Below, in pieces: positions 51,511-60,686 of a DNA stretch of 64,000 bases; positions within the stretch are counted from its first letter, which is position 1; every line of letters starts with the position of its first letter. The notes under the pieces were generated by a model that saw nothing but the letters and a program-made list of their open reading frames with translations, did not search any database and was not told where the DNA came from. This DNA comes from Bacteroidales bacterium UBA3630. Its GTDB lineage: Bacteria; Bacteroidota; Bacteroidia; Bacteroidales; P3. A program made the translations under genes and the position numbers. The stretch is from NCBI GenBank assembly GCA_002373995.1, contig DFLB01000047.1, forward strand, positions 41,192 through 105,191. Reading direction: 5' to 3'.

Positions 51511-52860
51511 TCACCTCCCGTTGCGGCGGACCAGCTGAGGGGCGAAGCGGACCACGAGGAAGGCGCAGAAGAGGAGCGTCAGCACCTCGCTGACATTGAC
51601 GGCCCACCAGATGCCGTCGATACCCACCAAGGCAGGCAAGGCCCAGACGGCGGCCATCTCGAAGACCAGTGAGCGCGCGAAGGCCGCCGCCGCACTGACC
51701 ACACCGTTTTGCAGGCCCGTGAAGAGCGCCGAGGCGAACATGCTCCAGCCACAGATGAGGAAACACAGCGAATAGATGCGTATGGCACGCGTGGTGAGCG
51801 CCGCAAGCGCCGCATCATAGCCCACGAAGAGGCGCGCCGCCGGCCCTGCCAGCAGCTCGGCCAAGGCCGTCAGCACCACGCCGACGCCGAAGATGATCAC
51901 CAGCGACTTGCGCAGCAGCGACCGCTGCTCGCCGAGGTCGTCGGCACCGTAGTGGTAGCCGACGACGGGCGTCAGCGCAATATTATAGCCGATGAAGAAT
52001 GCCGCAAGCACAAACGAGATGTACATCACCACGCCGTAGGCCGCCACGCCGTTCTCACCGATGTAGCGCATCAGTTGCAGGTTGTAGCAGATGCTGACCA
52101 AGCTCAGCGAGATGCCTCCCACATACTCCGACAGGCCGTTGGTGCAGGCCTGGCCGATGTAGGGCCAGATGGTGCGCGAGCCGCGCATCAGGTGCAGGGT
52201 GCCGCGGTTGATGCGCCGCACGCTGAAGTAGAGCAGCGGGAAGCCGCCGCCCACCACCTGCGCCATGGTCGTCGCCACCGCCGCACCCGCCACGCCCCAG
52301 CCCAGCAGGGCCACAAACAGGGCGTCGAATACGATGTTCACCACGCCGCTGGCCACACTCATCCAGGTGCCCAACTGCGGCCGCTCGGCGGCCATGTAGA
52401 ACGACTGGAAGGCATTCTGCATCATGAAGAAAGGCATGCCAGCCATACAGATGCGGCTGTAGAGCACCGCATCGGCAGCCATGGCGTCGTCGGCCCCCAG
52501 CCACCGCGCTATCGTCGGAGCAAAAACGGCGAACAACACACCTACCGCCACACCCGTGCATCCCAGGAAGCGCACCAGCATGGTGAAGACGCGGTCGGCC
52601 TTGAGGGGGTAGCCCTCGCCCTTGATCTTGCCCACCAGGGCGGCACCGCCGCTACCCACCATCATGCCCAGCGCGCCGAGCACCATGATGGCGGGCCACA
52701 TCAGGTTCACCGCCGCGAAGCCCGTCGTGCCCGCGAAATTGGACACAAAGAGCCCGTCCACGATGCCGTAGACCGACGAGACCAGCATCATCGCTACACA
52801 CGGTGCCGCTGTGCGCAGCAGCCGCCGGTATCCATAGTGTCCCGAAAGAGCAATATCCAT
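51511..52860 (-). CDS. MATE-family efflux transporter
   Basis: Inner-membrane antiporter of 449 residues with about twelve helices and the two-lobe MATE pattern: APCVAMMLVSSVYGIVDGLFVSNFAG and VGSGGAALVGKIKGEG in the first half, SLVSICYNLQLMRYIGENGVAAYGVVMYISFVL and YNIALTPVVGYHYGADD in the second. Closest in style to DinF/NorM-like pumps exporting cationic or organic compounds; substrate unknown. The start codon lies inside a perfect 14-bp inverted repeat (52853-52889). Confidence 0.92.
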   Translation of the reverse strand: MDIALSGHYGYRRLLRTAAPCVAMMLVSSVYGIVDGLFVSNFAGTTGFAAVNLMWPAIMVLGALGMMVGSGGAALVGKIKGEGYPLKADRVFTMLVRFLGCTGVAVGVLFAVFAPTIARWLGADDAMAADAVLYSRICMAGMPFFMMQNAFQSFYMAAERPQLGTWMSVASGVVNIVFDALFVALLGWGVAGAAVATTMAQVVGGGFPLLYFSVRRINRGTLHLMRGSRTIWPYIGQACTNGLSEYVGGISLSLVSICYNLQLMRYIGENGVAAYGVVMYISFVLAAFFIGYNIALTPVVGYHYGADDLGEQRSLLRKSLVIIFGVGVVLTALAELLAGPAARLFVGYDAALAALTTRAIRIYSLCFLICGWSMFASALFTGLQNGVVSAAAAFARSLVFEMAAVWALPALVGIDGIWWAVNVSEVLTLLFCAFLVVRFAPQLVRRNGR

Positions 52861-52889
52861 AACGCCATCTATAACGGCGTTATGGATAT
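52853..52889. promoter_or_regulatory. Perfect 14-bp inverted repeat over the MATE start codon
   Basis: ATATCCATAACGCC (52853-52866) and GGCGTTATGGATAT (52876-52889) with a nine-base spacer. The ATG of the MATE gene (52858-52860, minus strand) is inside the left arm. In mRNA this would hide the start in a stable stem; as DNA it could be an operator for a dimeric repressor. Confidence 0.6.
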
Positions 52890-52914
52890 CTTTATTGTGT
52901 CGACCTATCCCTGG

Positions 52915-54699
52915 CTACTTGAACAGTGCCTCGATCTGCTCCTTATAGGCCGCGGCGACGTTGCGGCGGATGAGCTTCTGCGTGGGCGTGAGCATCTTGT
53001 TGGCCTCGGTCCACGGTTCGGCCACCAGGGCGAAACGCTTCACCTGCTCCGTGACACCCAGCTCGGCGTTGTATTTGTCCACCACTTTCTGATAGCGGGC
53101 CACGACCGTCTTGTCAGCCACCATCTCGGCCGGCGTCGTGGCGCTGACACCGTGGCGCTTGCACCAGTCCTTCAGCATGTCGAAATCGGGCGCTATCAGT
53201 GCCGCGGCAAACTTCTGCCCGTCGCCCACCACCATCATGTCCATGATGAACGGCGCCTGCTTCATCTTCTCCTCTATCACTTCGGGATTGATGTATTTGC
53301 CCATCGAGGTCTTGAACATGCTCTTGGTGCGGCCGGTGATGAAAAGGTATCCGTCGGGGTCGAAGTAGCCCGTGTCGCCCGTGTGGAACCATCCGTCGGC
53401 GTCTATCGCCTCAGCCGTCAATTCAGGCTTCTTGTAGTAGCCCTTCATCACGTTGCCGCCGCGGCATTGTATCTCGTTGGTATCCGGGTCGATACGCACC
53501 TCTATCTCGCGCATGGCGAAGCCCACAGAGCCAATCTTGCGCCCTTTCTTGTTCGAATTGGTGACGGCAATCAGCGGCGAGCACTCCGTCAGGCCATAGC
53601 CCTCAAAGAGGTTGAGACCCACGCAGGAGAAGAAGCGCGTCAGTCGCGGCTGGATGATGGCACCGCCCGAGACCAACATACCCAGGCAGCCGCCCATGCT
53701 CTCGCGTATCTCTTTGTAGACCAGCTTGTCGGCCACAGCCTTCTGCATCTTGTACCAGGCCGAGAGCTTGCTCTCGTCGAGGTCGTATTCGAAGGCCAAG
53801 TCTATGGCCCAATCGAAGATCTTCTTCTTCAACCCGCTCATTTTCTCGCCCTTGCGGTAGATCTTGTCGTAGACCTTCTCGATGAAGCGAGGGACGCAGG
53901 CCAGCATGTGCGGATGGATCTCCTTGCAGTTGTCGCCCACCTTGGCGATGCTCTCGGCGTAGGCTATCTCGTAGCACAGCCACTGGTAGAGGTAGCCCAT
54001 CATGCGCTCGTAGATGTGGCACATCGGCAGCCAGCTCAGCGCGCGCGTCCAGCTGGGATGGGGGCTCCCCTTGATCTCCTGCACGTTCATAATCAGGCCC
54101 CTGTGCGCCAGCATGGCACCCTTTGGCACACCGGTGGTGCCGCTGGTGTAGATCATCGTGCACACGTCGTCGGTCGTGATGGCGTCCTTCATCGCCTGCA
54201 GGCGTGCCGGAGCATCGGGGTGTTCGGCCACATAGCGGCGCCCCAACTCATAGATGTCGTCCAGACTCTTCACACCCTCCATAGGCACGATGGTGCAGAG
54301 ATTTTCCAGATGCGGCAGGTGCTCACGGATGTTGGAGATCTTCTTGTAGAGCGCAGGAGTCTCGACCACCAGCAGGCGCACCTCGGCGTCGTTGAGGATG
54401 TACTGGTAGTCCTCCTCGCTGATGGTGGGATAGATGGGCAGCAGCACAGCACCCGTCTGCTGAACGCCGAAGTCCACATAGTTCCACTCCGGCCGGCCGG
54501 CGCTGATCAACCCTATATTCTCGCCCTTCTGCACCCCCAGGTGCATCAAGGCATAGCTGATAAGATTCGACTTCTCGATGTACTCATCGATGTAGTGGTC
54601 CTTCCACTCGCCGTCTTCCTTGAAGCGGAACACAGGACGCTCGGGGTGAAGCTCTTTTCTCCACTCCAGCAGGTCAAACAATCGGGTAGGCTCTTGCAT
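52915..54699 (-). CDS. Long-chain acyl-CoA ligase (AMP-forming), second copy
   Basis: A 594-residue adenylate-forming enzyme with TMIYTSGTTGVPKGAML (about residue 178), YGLTECSPLIAVTNSN, GWFHTGDTGYFDPDGYLFITGR and KSMFKTSMGKYINPEVIE. Same family as the product at 28730 but separately evolved in sequence. Own promoter (CAAAAATA at 54727-54734) in the divergent gap shared with holA. Role in fatty acid or exogenous lipid activation is inferred. Confidence 0.92.
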   Translation of the reverse strand: MQEPTRLFDLLEWRKELHPERPVFRFKEDGEWKDHYIDEYIEKSNLISYALMHLGVQKGENIGLISAGRPEWNYVDFGVQQTGAVLLPIYPTISEEDYQYILNDAEVRLLVVETPALYKKISNIREHLPHLENLCTIVPMEGVKSLDDIYELGRRYVAEHPDAPARLQAMKDAITTDDVCTMIYTSGTTGVPKGAMLAHRGLIMNVQEIKGSPHPSWTRALSWLPMCHIYERMMGYLYQWLCYEIAYAESIAKVGDNCKEIHPHMLACVPRFIEKVYDKIYRKGEKMSGLKKKIFDWAIDLAFEYDLDESKLSAWYKMQKAVADKLVYKEIRESMGGCLGMLVSGGAIIQPRLTRFFSCVGLNLFEGYGLTECSPLIAVTNSNKKGRKIGSVGFAMREIEVRIDPDTNEIQCRGGNVMKGYYKKPELTAEAIDADGWFHTGDTGYFDPDGYLFITGRTKSMFKTSMGKYINPEVIEEKMKQAPFIMDMMVVGDGQKFAAALIAPDFDMLKDWCKRHGVSATTPAEMVADKTVVARYQKVVDKYNAELGVTEQVKRFALVAEPWTEANKMLTPTQKLIRRNVAAAYKEQIEALFK

Positions 54700-54726
54700 A
54701 GCAGATGTTAATTTAAATTAATTTTG

Positions 54727-54734
54727 CAAAAATA
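54727..54734 (-). promoter_or_regulatory. -7 promoter element for the second acyl-CoA ligase
   Basis: CAAAAATA (minus-strand TATTTTTG) lies 28 bases before the start codon. Confidence 0.55.
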
Positions 54735-54885
54735 CTACATTATTTTCATACACCGATAACTATAATGTTAAATAATCTTAACCCGGGCGCCGCCTGTCCC
54801 GGGCATACAATAGGCGCGCTGACAAAACCGGGCCAAACCATCACCCCCCAAACACCCCGTCGCCGCACCGCCGGCGGACCGCCTC

Positions 54886-54951
54886 TCGTCCGGCTTTTGT
54901 CGGACCATCATCGGACCACCATCGGACCATCCCCGGACCATCCCCGGACCA
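54886..54951 (-). repeat. Family B intergenic repeat, copy 4
   Basis: GTCCGGCTTTTGTCGGACC hairpin followed by five GGACCATC-type units and the flank GGACCAAGAAGC, the same orientation as copy 3. It fills the middle of the 373-base divergent gap between the acyl-CoA ligase and holA; the rest of the gap holds the two promoters and a CCCGGG...CCCGGG palindrome at about 54781-54803. Confidence 0.8.
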
Positions 54952-55037
54952 AGAAGCTACAGGACGCTATTATTCAAGCCATTGGCAACCGTCCCGACAT
55001 ATCGTCCCAAAAATGGCGCCATGTGTGATTTTTTTAC

Positions 55038-55045
55038 TATCTTTG
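55038..55045 (+). promoter_or_regulatory. -7 promoter element for holA
   Basis: TATCTTTG matches TAnnTTTG, 28 bases before the holA ATG. Confidence 0.6.
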
Positions 55046-55072
55046 TATCCTTGAAACAACACGGCACACGCA

Positions 55073-56080
55073 ATGGCAATGACTGATAGACAGCTGATTG
55101 ACGAGCTGAAGAGCGGTGTTTACAAACCCGTTTACCTGCTCACCGGCGAGGAGAACTACTATATCGACATCGTCTCAGACTATTTCGAGAACCATGTCGT
55201 CGACCCGTCGGTGCGCGACTTCGACCAGACGGTGGTCTACGGGCGCGATGTCGACATGGCCACCGTGGTGAGCACCGTCAAGCGCTACCCCATGATGTCG
55301 CCCGTGCACCTGGTCATCGTCAAGGAGGCGCAGGACATACCCGTCGGGCAGTGGGACCGTCTGGCAGCCTATCTCGCCCAGCCCTCGCCGCAGGGCGTGC
55401 TGGTACTCTGCTACCGCCACAAGAAGCTCGACAAACGCACCGCCGTCTACAAAGCCATCGCCGCCGCAGGAGTGGTCTACGAGAGCCCCAAGATCTACGA
55501 CAACCAGGTGCCGGCATGGATCGTGCGCGAGGTGGCAGCCCACGGCTACACCATCAGCGACAAAGCCGCCGCCATGCTCGCCGCCTACCTGGGCACCGAC
55601 CTGGGCAAGATCGCCAACGAGCTCTCCAAGCTATATCCCTTGCTGCCACAACACGCCGCCATCAGCGAGCAACTCATCGAAGACCAGATAGGCATCAGCA
55701 AAGACTACAACGTCTTCGAACTCCAGAAAGCCATCGGCCGGCGCGACCCCGTCATGTGCAACCGCATCGTGAACCACTTCGCCGAAAACCCCAAGAAGAA
55801 CCCCATCCAGATGGTGCTGCCGCTGCTCTACGGCTACTTCATCAAAGTGATGATCTACCATCAGCTTGAAAACAAGAGCGATGCACCGAAAGCGCTCGGC
55901 TGCGCGCCCTCGTTTGTGCGCGACTACGACGAGGCGGCACGCAACTATCCGCTCGGCAAGCTGGCCACCTGCATCGGCTACCTCTACGAGGCCGACCTCC
56001 GCTCCAAGGGCGTCCGCAACAGCGGCAACGTCACCGATGGCGAGCTCCTCAAAGAACTCATCTTCAAAGTCATACACTAA
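55073..56080 (+). CDS. holA: DNA polymerase III delta subunit
   Basis: Clamp-loader wrench that opens the beta clamp. The 335-residue protein shows the HolA pattern: YKPVYLLTGEENYYIDIVSDYF, a Walker-like fold without a functional P-loop, KLDKRTAVYKAI, LGTDLGKIANELSKL and ISKDYNVFELQKAIGRRD, and a C-terminal helical collar. Length and order fit. It is followed ten bases later by the TonB receptor gene. Confidence 0.92.
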   Translation: MAMTDRQLIDELKSGVYKPVYLLTGEENYYIDIVSDYFENHVVDPSVRDFDQTVVYGRDVDMATVVSTVKRYPMMSPVHLVIVKEAQDIPVGQWDRLAAYLAQPSPQGVLVLCYRHKKLDKRTAVYKAIAAAGVVYESPKIYDNQVPAWIVREVAAHGYTISDKAAAMLAAYLGTDLGKIANELSKLYPLLPQHAAISEQLIEDQIGISKDYNVFELQKAIGRRDPVMCNRIVNHFAENPKKNPIQMVLPLLYGYFIKVMIYHQLENKSDAPKALGCAPSFVRDYDEAARNYPLGKLATCIGYLYEADLRSKGVRNSGNVTDGELLKELIFKVIH

Positions 56081-56090
56081 CCGTCGAAAT

Positions 56091-58493
56091 ATGTTGAAAA
56101 GGATCCTGTTCCTACTGATTTTCGTGCCATTATTGTCTCTCAACCTCCTGGCCCAGGGCACAGTGAAGGGAGTGGTGTTCGACGAGAGCAACGGCGAAGC
56201 CGTTCCCTTTGCCAACGTGGTGCTTGTCCACGAAGGCTCCAGCGAGAACCAATCACAATACGGCTGTGCCACCGACCTCAACGGCTTCTTCCTCATCAAC
56301 AAGGTTCCCGCCGGCACCTACACCCTGCGCGTGCGCTTCATGGGCTACGAAGAGTACACCCAGAGCATCGCCGTCGCCGACCGCCGCACCGCCACCCTCA
56401 CCCTGCACCTCAAGCCTGCCGCCCAAATGCTCAAAGCGGTGGAAATCACCGACAGCAAAGCCGAAGAGCGCCGCGTGCAGACGCAGGTTAGCGTCGAGAA
56501 ACTCACCGCCAGCCAGATACAGCAGATGCCCTCCATCGGCGGCACCGCCGACATAGCACAGTACATGCAGGTGCTGCCGGGTGTCAGCTCGACCGGCGAC
56601 CAGGGCGGCCAGCTCTACATCCGCGGCGGCTCGATGATACAGAACCTCTGCCTGCTCGACGGCATGGTGGTCTACAACCCCTTCCACTCCATCGGGCTCT
56701 ACTCCATCTTCGAGACCGACGTCATCCTCAACGCCGATATCTACACCGGCGGTTTCGGGGCCGAATACGGCGGCCGCATGTCGTCAGTGATGGACATCAA
56801 GACCCGCGACGGCAACAAGCGCTACCACACCGGCAAAGTGGGCATCAACACCTTCGGCGCCAGCCTCATCCTCGAAGGTCCGCTCAAGAAAGAGACCACA
56901 GCCTCGAAGACCACCATCACCTACCTGCTGACAGCCAAGAACTCCTTCCTTTCCAAGACCTCACCGACGCTCTATGACAAACTGCCCGCCCAGATGGGGC
57001 TGAAGCAGATTGCCGTCGCCGGCGGACTGCCGTTCGACTTCCTCGACCTCTACGGCAAGCTATCTATCAATTCGGGCACCGGCAGCAAAGCCAGCATCTT
57101 TGGATTCTACTTCGACGACTCGGTGAGCAACTATCAGGCCATCGCCGACTACCACTGGCGCAACTACGGCGCCGGAGCCCACTTCTCCATCGTCACCGGC
57201 ACCTCGGCCATCCTCGAAGGCACTGTGGCCTATTCCGACTACCGCATCACGCTCGACGACGGCTCGGGCTACGACAAATACAGTTCCATCAACGGCTTCA
57301 ACCTCAACCTGCAAGCCACCAACTTCTACGGCAAAGACCGCCTGAAGTATGGCCTCAGCATCGAGGGCTACAACACTGACTATCAATACTGGAACCAGTA
57401 CGGCAAGCACGTCTCGCAGCACGAGGACTCCCCCACCCTGTCGTTCTACGCCACTTATAAACTCAACCACGGGCGCTGGCTGCTCGATCCGGGCTTCCGC
57501 CTGGTGGCCTACACGTCGCAGACCGTCAACCGCATTTCGCCGGAACCACGCCTGGCAGCCAAATACAACGCCACCGACAAACTACGCTTCAAATTTGCCG
57601 GCGGTTTCTACAGCCAGGTGTTCCTCGATGCTCGCTCCGACAACGACATCGTCAACCTCTTCACCGGCTTCCTCACCGGCTCGGCGGCACTCAATCTGCC
57701 ATCGTCATTCCGCAACGGGCCGCTGCGCGACTGCCTGCAACGCGCCAAACACGTCATCATCGGTGCCGAGTACGACCTGACAGACCTCATCACCTTCAAT
57801 GCCGAAGTCTACCTGAAATACTTCGACCAGCTGCTCAACGCCAACCGAAACAAAATCTACGACCAGGACGACCCCGCCTATACCTCGGGCCCCTACGCCA
57901 AACCTGAGTATCTGATGACCGACTACATTATCGAGGACGGCTTCGCCACGGGGTTCGACATCAGCGCCACCGTGGATCTGGACCAGCTCTACCTCTGGGC
58001 CACCTACTCGCTCGGCTATGTGCAACGCAACCAGGAGAACCAGGATTACCCCGACGGCATTCTCAGCTATAACCCTCACTACGACCGCCGGCACACGATT
58101 AACCTGCTGGCAACCTACAAGTTCGGCCGACAGAACGAATGGGAAGCCAGCGGCCGCTGGACTTACGGGTCTGGATTTCCCTTCACACAGACACAGGGTG
58201 TCTACCAGCAGTTGCTCTTTGGAAACAGCATCGTCAGCGACTATACCGAGGAGAACGGCGTTTACAGCCTGCACTACGCAGAACTGTACAAGGGGCGGCT
58301 GCCCGATTATCACAGGCTCGACCTCGGCATCAAACGGCGCATCTCTATCGGACGTCGCTCCATCCTCGACCTCAGCCTCAGTGCCACCAACGTTTATAGC
58401 CGGCAAAATATCTTCTACTTCAACCGAGCCACCCACGAGCGGGTTAACCAGTTGCCGCTATTGGTCAGCGTAGGAATGAACTTCAAGTTCTAA
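56091..58493 (+). CDS. TonB-dependent receptor with carboxypeptidase-like domain
   Basis: Large outer-membrane receptor of 800 residues: signal peptide (ILFLLIFVPLLSLNLLAQ), carboxypeptidase-regulatory-like domain (GVVFDESNGEAVPFANVVLV, YTLRVRFMGYEEYTQS), plug domain (SIGGTADIAQYMQVLPGVSSTGDQGGQLYIRGGS) and a barrel ending with VGMNFKF. There is no SusD partner, so it is not a glycan Sus pair; a siderophore, peptide or metal complex is plausible. An upstream in-frame extension lies inside holA and is not used. The 3' end overlaps the convergent msrA by four bases. Confidence 0.9.
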   Translation: MLKRILFLLIFVPLLSLNLLAQGTVKGVVFDESNGEAVPFANVVLVHEGSSENQSQYGCATDLNGFFLINKVPAGTYTLRVRFMGYEEYTQSIAVADRRTATLTLHLKPAAQMLKAVEITDSKAEERRVQTQVSVEKLTASQIQQMPSIGGTADIAQYMQVLPGVSSTGDQGGQLYIRGGSMIQNLCLLDGMVVYNPFHSIGLYSIFETDVILNADIYTGGFGAEYGGRMSSVMDIKTRDGNKRYHTGKVGINTFGASLILEGPLKKETTASKTTITYLLTAKNSFLSKTSPTLYDKLPAQMGLKQIAVAGGLPFDFLDLYGKLSINSGTGSKASIFGFYFDDSVSNYQAIADYHWRNYGAGAHFSIVTGTSAILEGTVAYSDYRITLDDGSGYDKYSSINGFNLNLQATNFYGKDRLKYGLSIEGYNTDYQYWNQYGKHVSQHEDSPTLSFYATYKLNHGRWLLDPGFRLVAYTSQTVNRISPEPRLAAKYNATDKLRFKFAGGFYSQVFLDARSDNDIVNLFTGFLTGSAALNLPSSFRNGPLRDCLQRAKHVIIGAEYDLTDLITFNAEVYLKYFDQLLNANRNKIYDQDDPAYTSGPYAKPEYLMTDYIIEDGFATGFDISATVDLDQLYLWATYSLGYVQRNQENQDYPDGILSYNPHYDRRHTINLLATYKFGRQNEWEASGRWTYGSGFPFTQTQGVYQQLLFGNSIVSDYTEENGVYSLHYAELYKGRLPDYHRLDLGIKRRISIGRRSILDLSLSATNVYSRQNIFYFNRATHERVNQLPLLVSVGMNFKF

Positions 58494-58990
58494 TTGGCAC
58501 GGCGCGCCATCTCGAAGAGCGCCTTCGGCAGGTGACAGTAGCCGTCGGGGTGCTTGTCCAAGTAGTCTTGATGACTCTCGTCGGCAGGATAGAATCCTTT
58601 GATAGGCTCCACCTCCACAGCCAACGGTGCACTGTAGCACCGCTGCACCTCGTCGAAGACATCCTTTATGACCGGATAATCCTCCGCTTCGAGGTAATAT
58701 ATCCCTGTACGATAGCGCGTTCCCTCATCCTCACCCTGACGGTTGACGCTGGTGGGCTCGATACAGTCAAAATAAAGATTGAGCAGTTTGCGTAGCGGCA
58801 GAATTTCAGGGTCATAGACCACACGTACCGCCTCTGCGTAACCGGTGCGGTCGGTGTATACTTCCTCGTAGGTCGGCGCCTCGGTGTGGCCATTGGCAAA
58901 GCCCGTTTCAGTCTCAACAACGCCTCTAATCTGCTTCAAGTAATGCTGTGCGCCCCAAAAACAGCCCGCAGCAAGGAATATGGTCTTCAT
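58490..58990 (-). CDS. msrA: Peptide-methionine (S)-S-oxide reductase MsrA
   Basis: Repairs oxidised methionine. The 166-residue protein starts with the catalytic motif FLAAGCFWGAQHYL, followed by VVETETGFANG (variation of GYxGG), YEEVYTDRTGYAEAVRVVYDP, GTRYRTGIYY and FYPADESHQDYLDKHP. The frame overlaps the upstream radical SAM gene by four bases (ATGA), so they are co-transcribed. No MsrB domain is fused. Confidence 0.95.
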   Translation of the reverse strand: MKTIFLAAGCFWGAQHYLKQIRGVVETETGFANGHTEAPTYEEVYTDRTGYAEAVRVVYDPEILPLRKLLNLYFDCIEPTSVNRQGEDEGTRYRTGIYYLEAEDYPVIKDVFDEVQRCYSAPLAVEVEPIKGFYPADESHQDYLDKHPDGYCHLPKALFEMARRAN

Positions 58991-60636
58991 CGTATACTGG
59001 GTTTAGGTACTCTGATCGGGAACCAAGAACGCACTGGCTGATCCAAGCCAAGTCCATTCATGTAGTTATAGGTAGCCAGACGCAACGCAGCGCCAACGGC
59101 TTCAATGTCATAATCGAACTGGGCAGGCTCCCAATCCACCTCATTGTTGCAGAATGGATTTGGCTCCCAGGTGGTGCGGCGGACACCGTAGCGTTCCGGA
59201 TGCTGTCCACTGGGGCTATGGCAAGTCATAGCATAGCGGTGCCAGAAAGCGCTCTGCACTATGCCTTCATCGAACATCCTCCGCACAGTCTCCAGCGCAT
59301 CAACGGTTTCCTGCAGTGTTTCGGTGGGAAACCCGTACATGAGATAGGTATGCACCATGATGCCGGCATCGCGCAAGTGACGACAGGCCCCGATTGTTTG
59401 CTGAATGGTGACGCCCTTGTCCATGAGCTTCAGCAATCGGTCGCTGGCCACTTCCAGACCACCACTGACGGCCACCATGCCGGCTTTGGCCAGCCGCTGG
59501 CATAACTCGGCATCGTAAGCTCGCTCAAAACGTATATTGCCCCAGAAGCTAACAGTCAACTGACGACGGACGATTTCGTTGGCCACCTCGCCAAGGAGTT
59601 TGGGTGGCAAAGCCTCGTCTACTAGGTGAAAGCCCGTGCGTCCCGTCTGTTGCACAATGCATTCCATTCTGTCCACAATGGTGGCGGCATCCGCTGCACG
59701 ATAGCTGCCAATGTAGGGCAACGTGGTGTCGCAAAAGGCACAACGATGCCAGTAGCATCCCTGCGCCACCACCATTTTGTTCCATCGGCCCTGACTCCAC
59801 AAGCGATGCATCGGGTTTGCCATCTCTGTAAGCGACAGGTATTTATTCAACGGCAAATCCCCGAAGTCGGGACAATGGTCTATGGCTTCGGGATGCCCGT
59901 CTATGGCAATGCTGTCACAGAACTCATAGATGCGCATCTCGCTCATCTGCCGCCACTCGGTATTGGGAAAACCTCCTCCTATCTCCACAGTGGCATCGGT
60001 GTGCTTCTTCAGCCATTGGCCACAGCGCAAGGCGCCGTAAAGGCACCCCGGAAAAGGTACCGTAATATCCACTCGTTCTGGATTATAGTCCCTCACAATA
60101 TCCTCCAGCAGACGCAACATAATACGGTCTATGGGCGACGGCTCACCTTGCAATTCCTCATAGAGAGGGTCGAAAGTGGGTGCGTCGTTGGAGAGGTATT
60201 CGGCATAACGCACAAGGTCGAAATGGCTGTCTATCTTTTCCCTAATGTAGTCTGCTATATCCTCAAGGAAGAGGGTTGCCAGGTGTTGCGCCTTATCGGT
60301 GCTTCCACTGACACCAAAACTCCACTCAAGGTTGTCTTCATCCAGTTGTGCAAAACGCTTGCCCTCAGGCAGCAGCGAGCGGTTGGCGATGCGTGGCCCG
60401 AGGGTATCATCCTGCCCTCGGAGAAACCGTTTCACGGGCTCTATCAAACCAGCTTCCCGCGCCAATCCGATGTCGCGCAGGAAATCCTCCGAAAGCACAC
60501 GGTCTGCCACCTCTATCCCAAGGTCAACTTGACGCACCTCATGCCCCTGTGCTACATAGAGCCCCTTCAGGTAGGCCGTGGCGGGATATGGGGTGTTCAA
60601 TTGCGTGAGCGGCGGCGTGATGAGCAGTATTCGCAT
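58987..60636 (-). CDS. Radical SAM protein with cobalamin-binding-like N-terminus and CX4CX2C motif
   Basis: The 549-residue protein has an N-terminal domain like B12-binding radical SAM enzymes (ILLITPPLTQLNTPYPATAYLKGLYVAQGHEVRQVDLG), a middle section with VDITVPFPGCLYGALRCGQWLKKH and GGGFPNTEWRQ, then the cluster motif QGCYWHRCAFCD at residues 294-302, which has four residues between the first two cysteines instead of three. A radical SAM barrel follows (GLEVASDRLLKLMDKGVTIQQTIGACRHLRDAGIMVHTYLMYGFPTET). Reaction is unknown. Overlaps msrA by four bases. Confidence 0.85.
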   Translation of the reverse strand: MRILLITPPLTQLNTPYPATAYLKGLYVAQGHEVRQVDLGIEVADRVLSEDFLRDIGLAREAGLIEPVKRFLRGQDDTLGPRIANRSLLPEGKRFAQLDEDNLEWSFGVSGSTDKAQHLATLFLEDIADYIREKIDSHFDLVRYAEYLSNDAPTFDPLYEELQGEPSPIDRIMLRLLEDIVRDYNPERVDITVPFPGCLYGALRCGQWLKKHTDATVEIGGGFPNTEWRQMSEMRIYEFCDSIAIDGHPEAIDHCPDFGDLPLNKYLSLTEMANPMHRLWSQGRWNKMVVAQGCYWHRCAFCDTTLPYIGSYRAADAATIVDRMECIVQQTGRTGFHLVDEALPPKLLGEVANEIVRRQLTVSFWGNIRFERAYDAELCQRLAKAGMVAVSGGLEVASDRLLKLMDKGVTIQQTIGACRHLRDAGIMVHTYLMYGFPTETLQETVDALETVRRMFDEGIVQSAFWHRYAMTCHSPSGQHPERYGVRRTTWEPNPFCNNEVDWEPAQFDYDIEAVGAALRLATYNYMNGLGLDQPVRSWFPIRVPKPSIR

Positions 60637-60686
60637 GTTGGGATAACGACCTGCAAGCGTTATTATTGTGCTCCTCCACCCACATT

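Noticed and set aside
51709..54711. A 1000-codon plus-strand frame over the MATE and acyl-CoA ligase genes
   Set aside because: It spans two unrelated minus-strand genes with clear motifs and has an Arg/His/Ala-rich composition typical of shadows.
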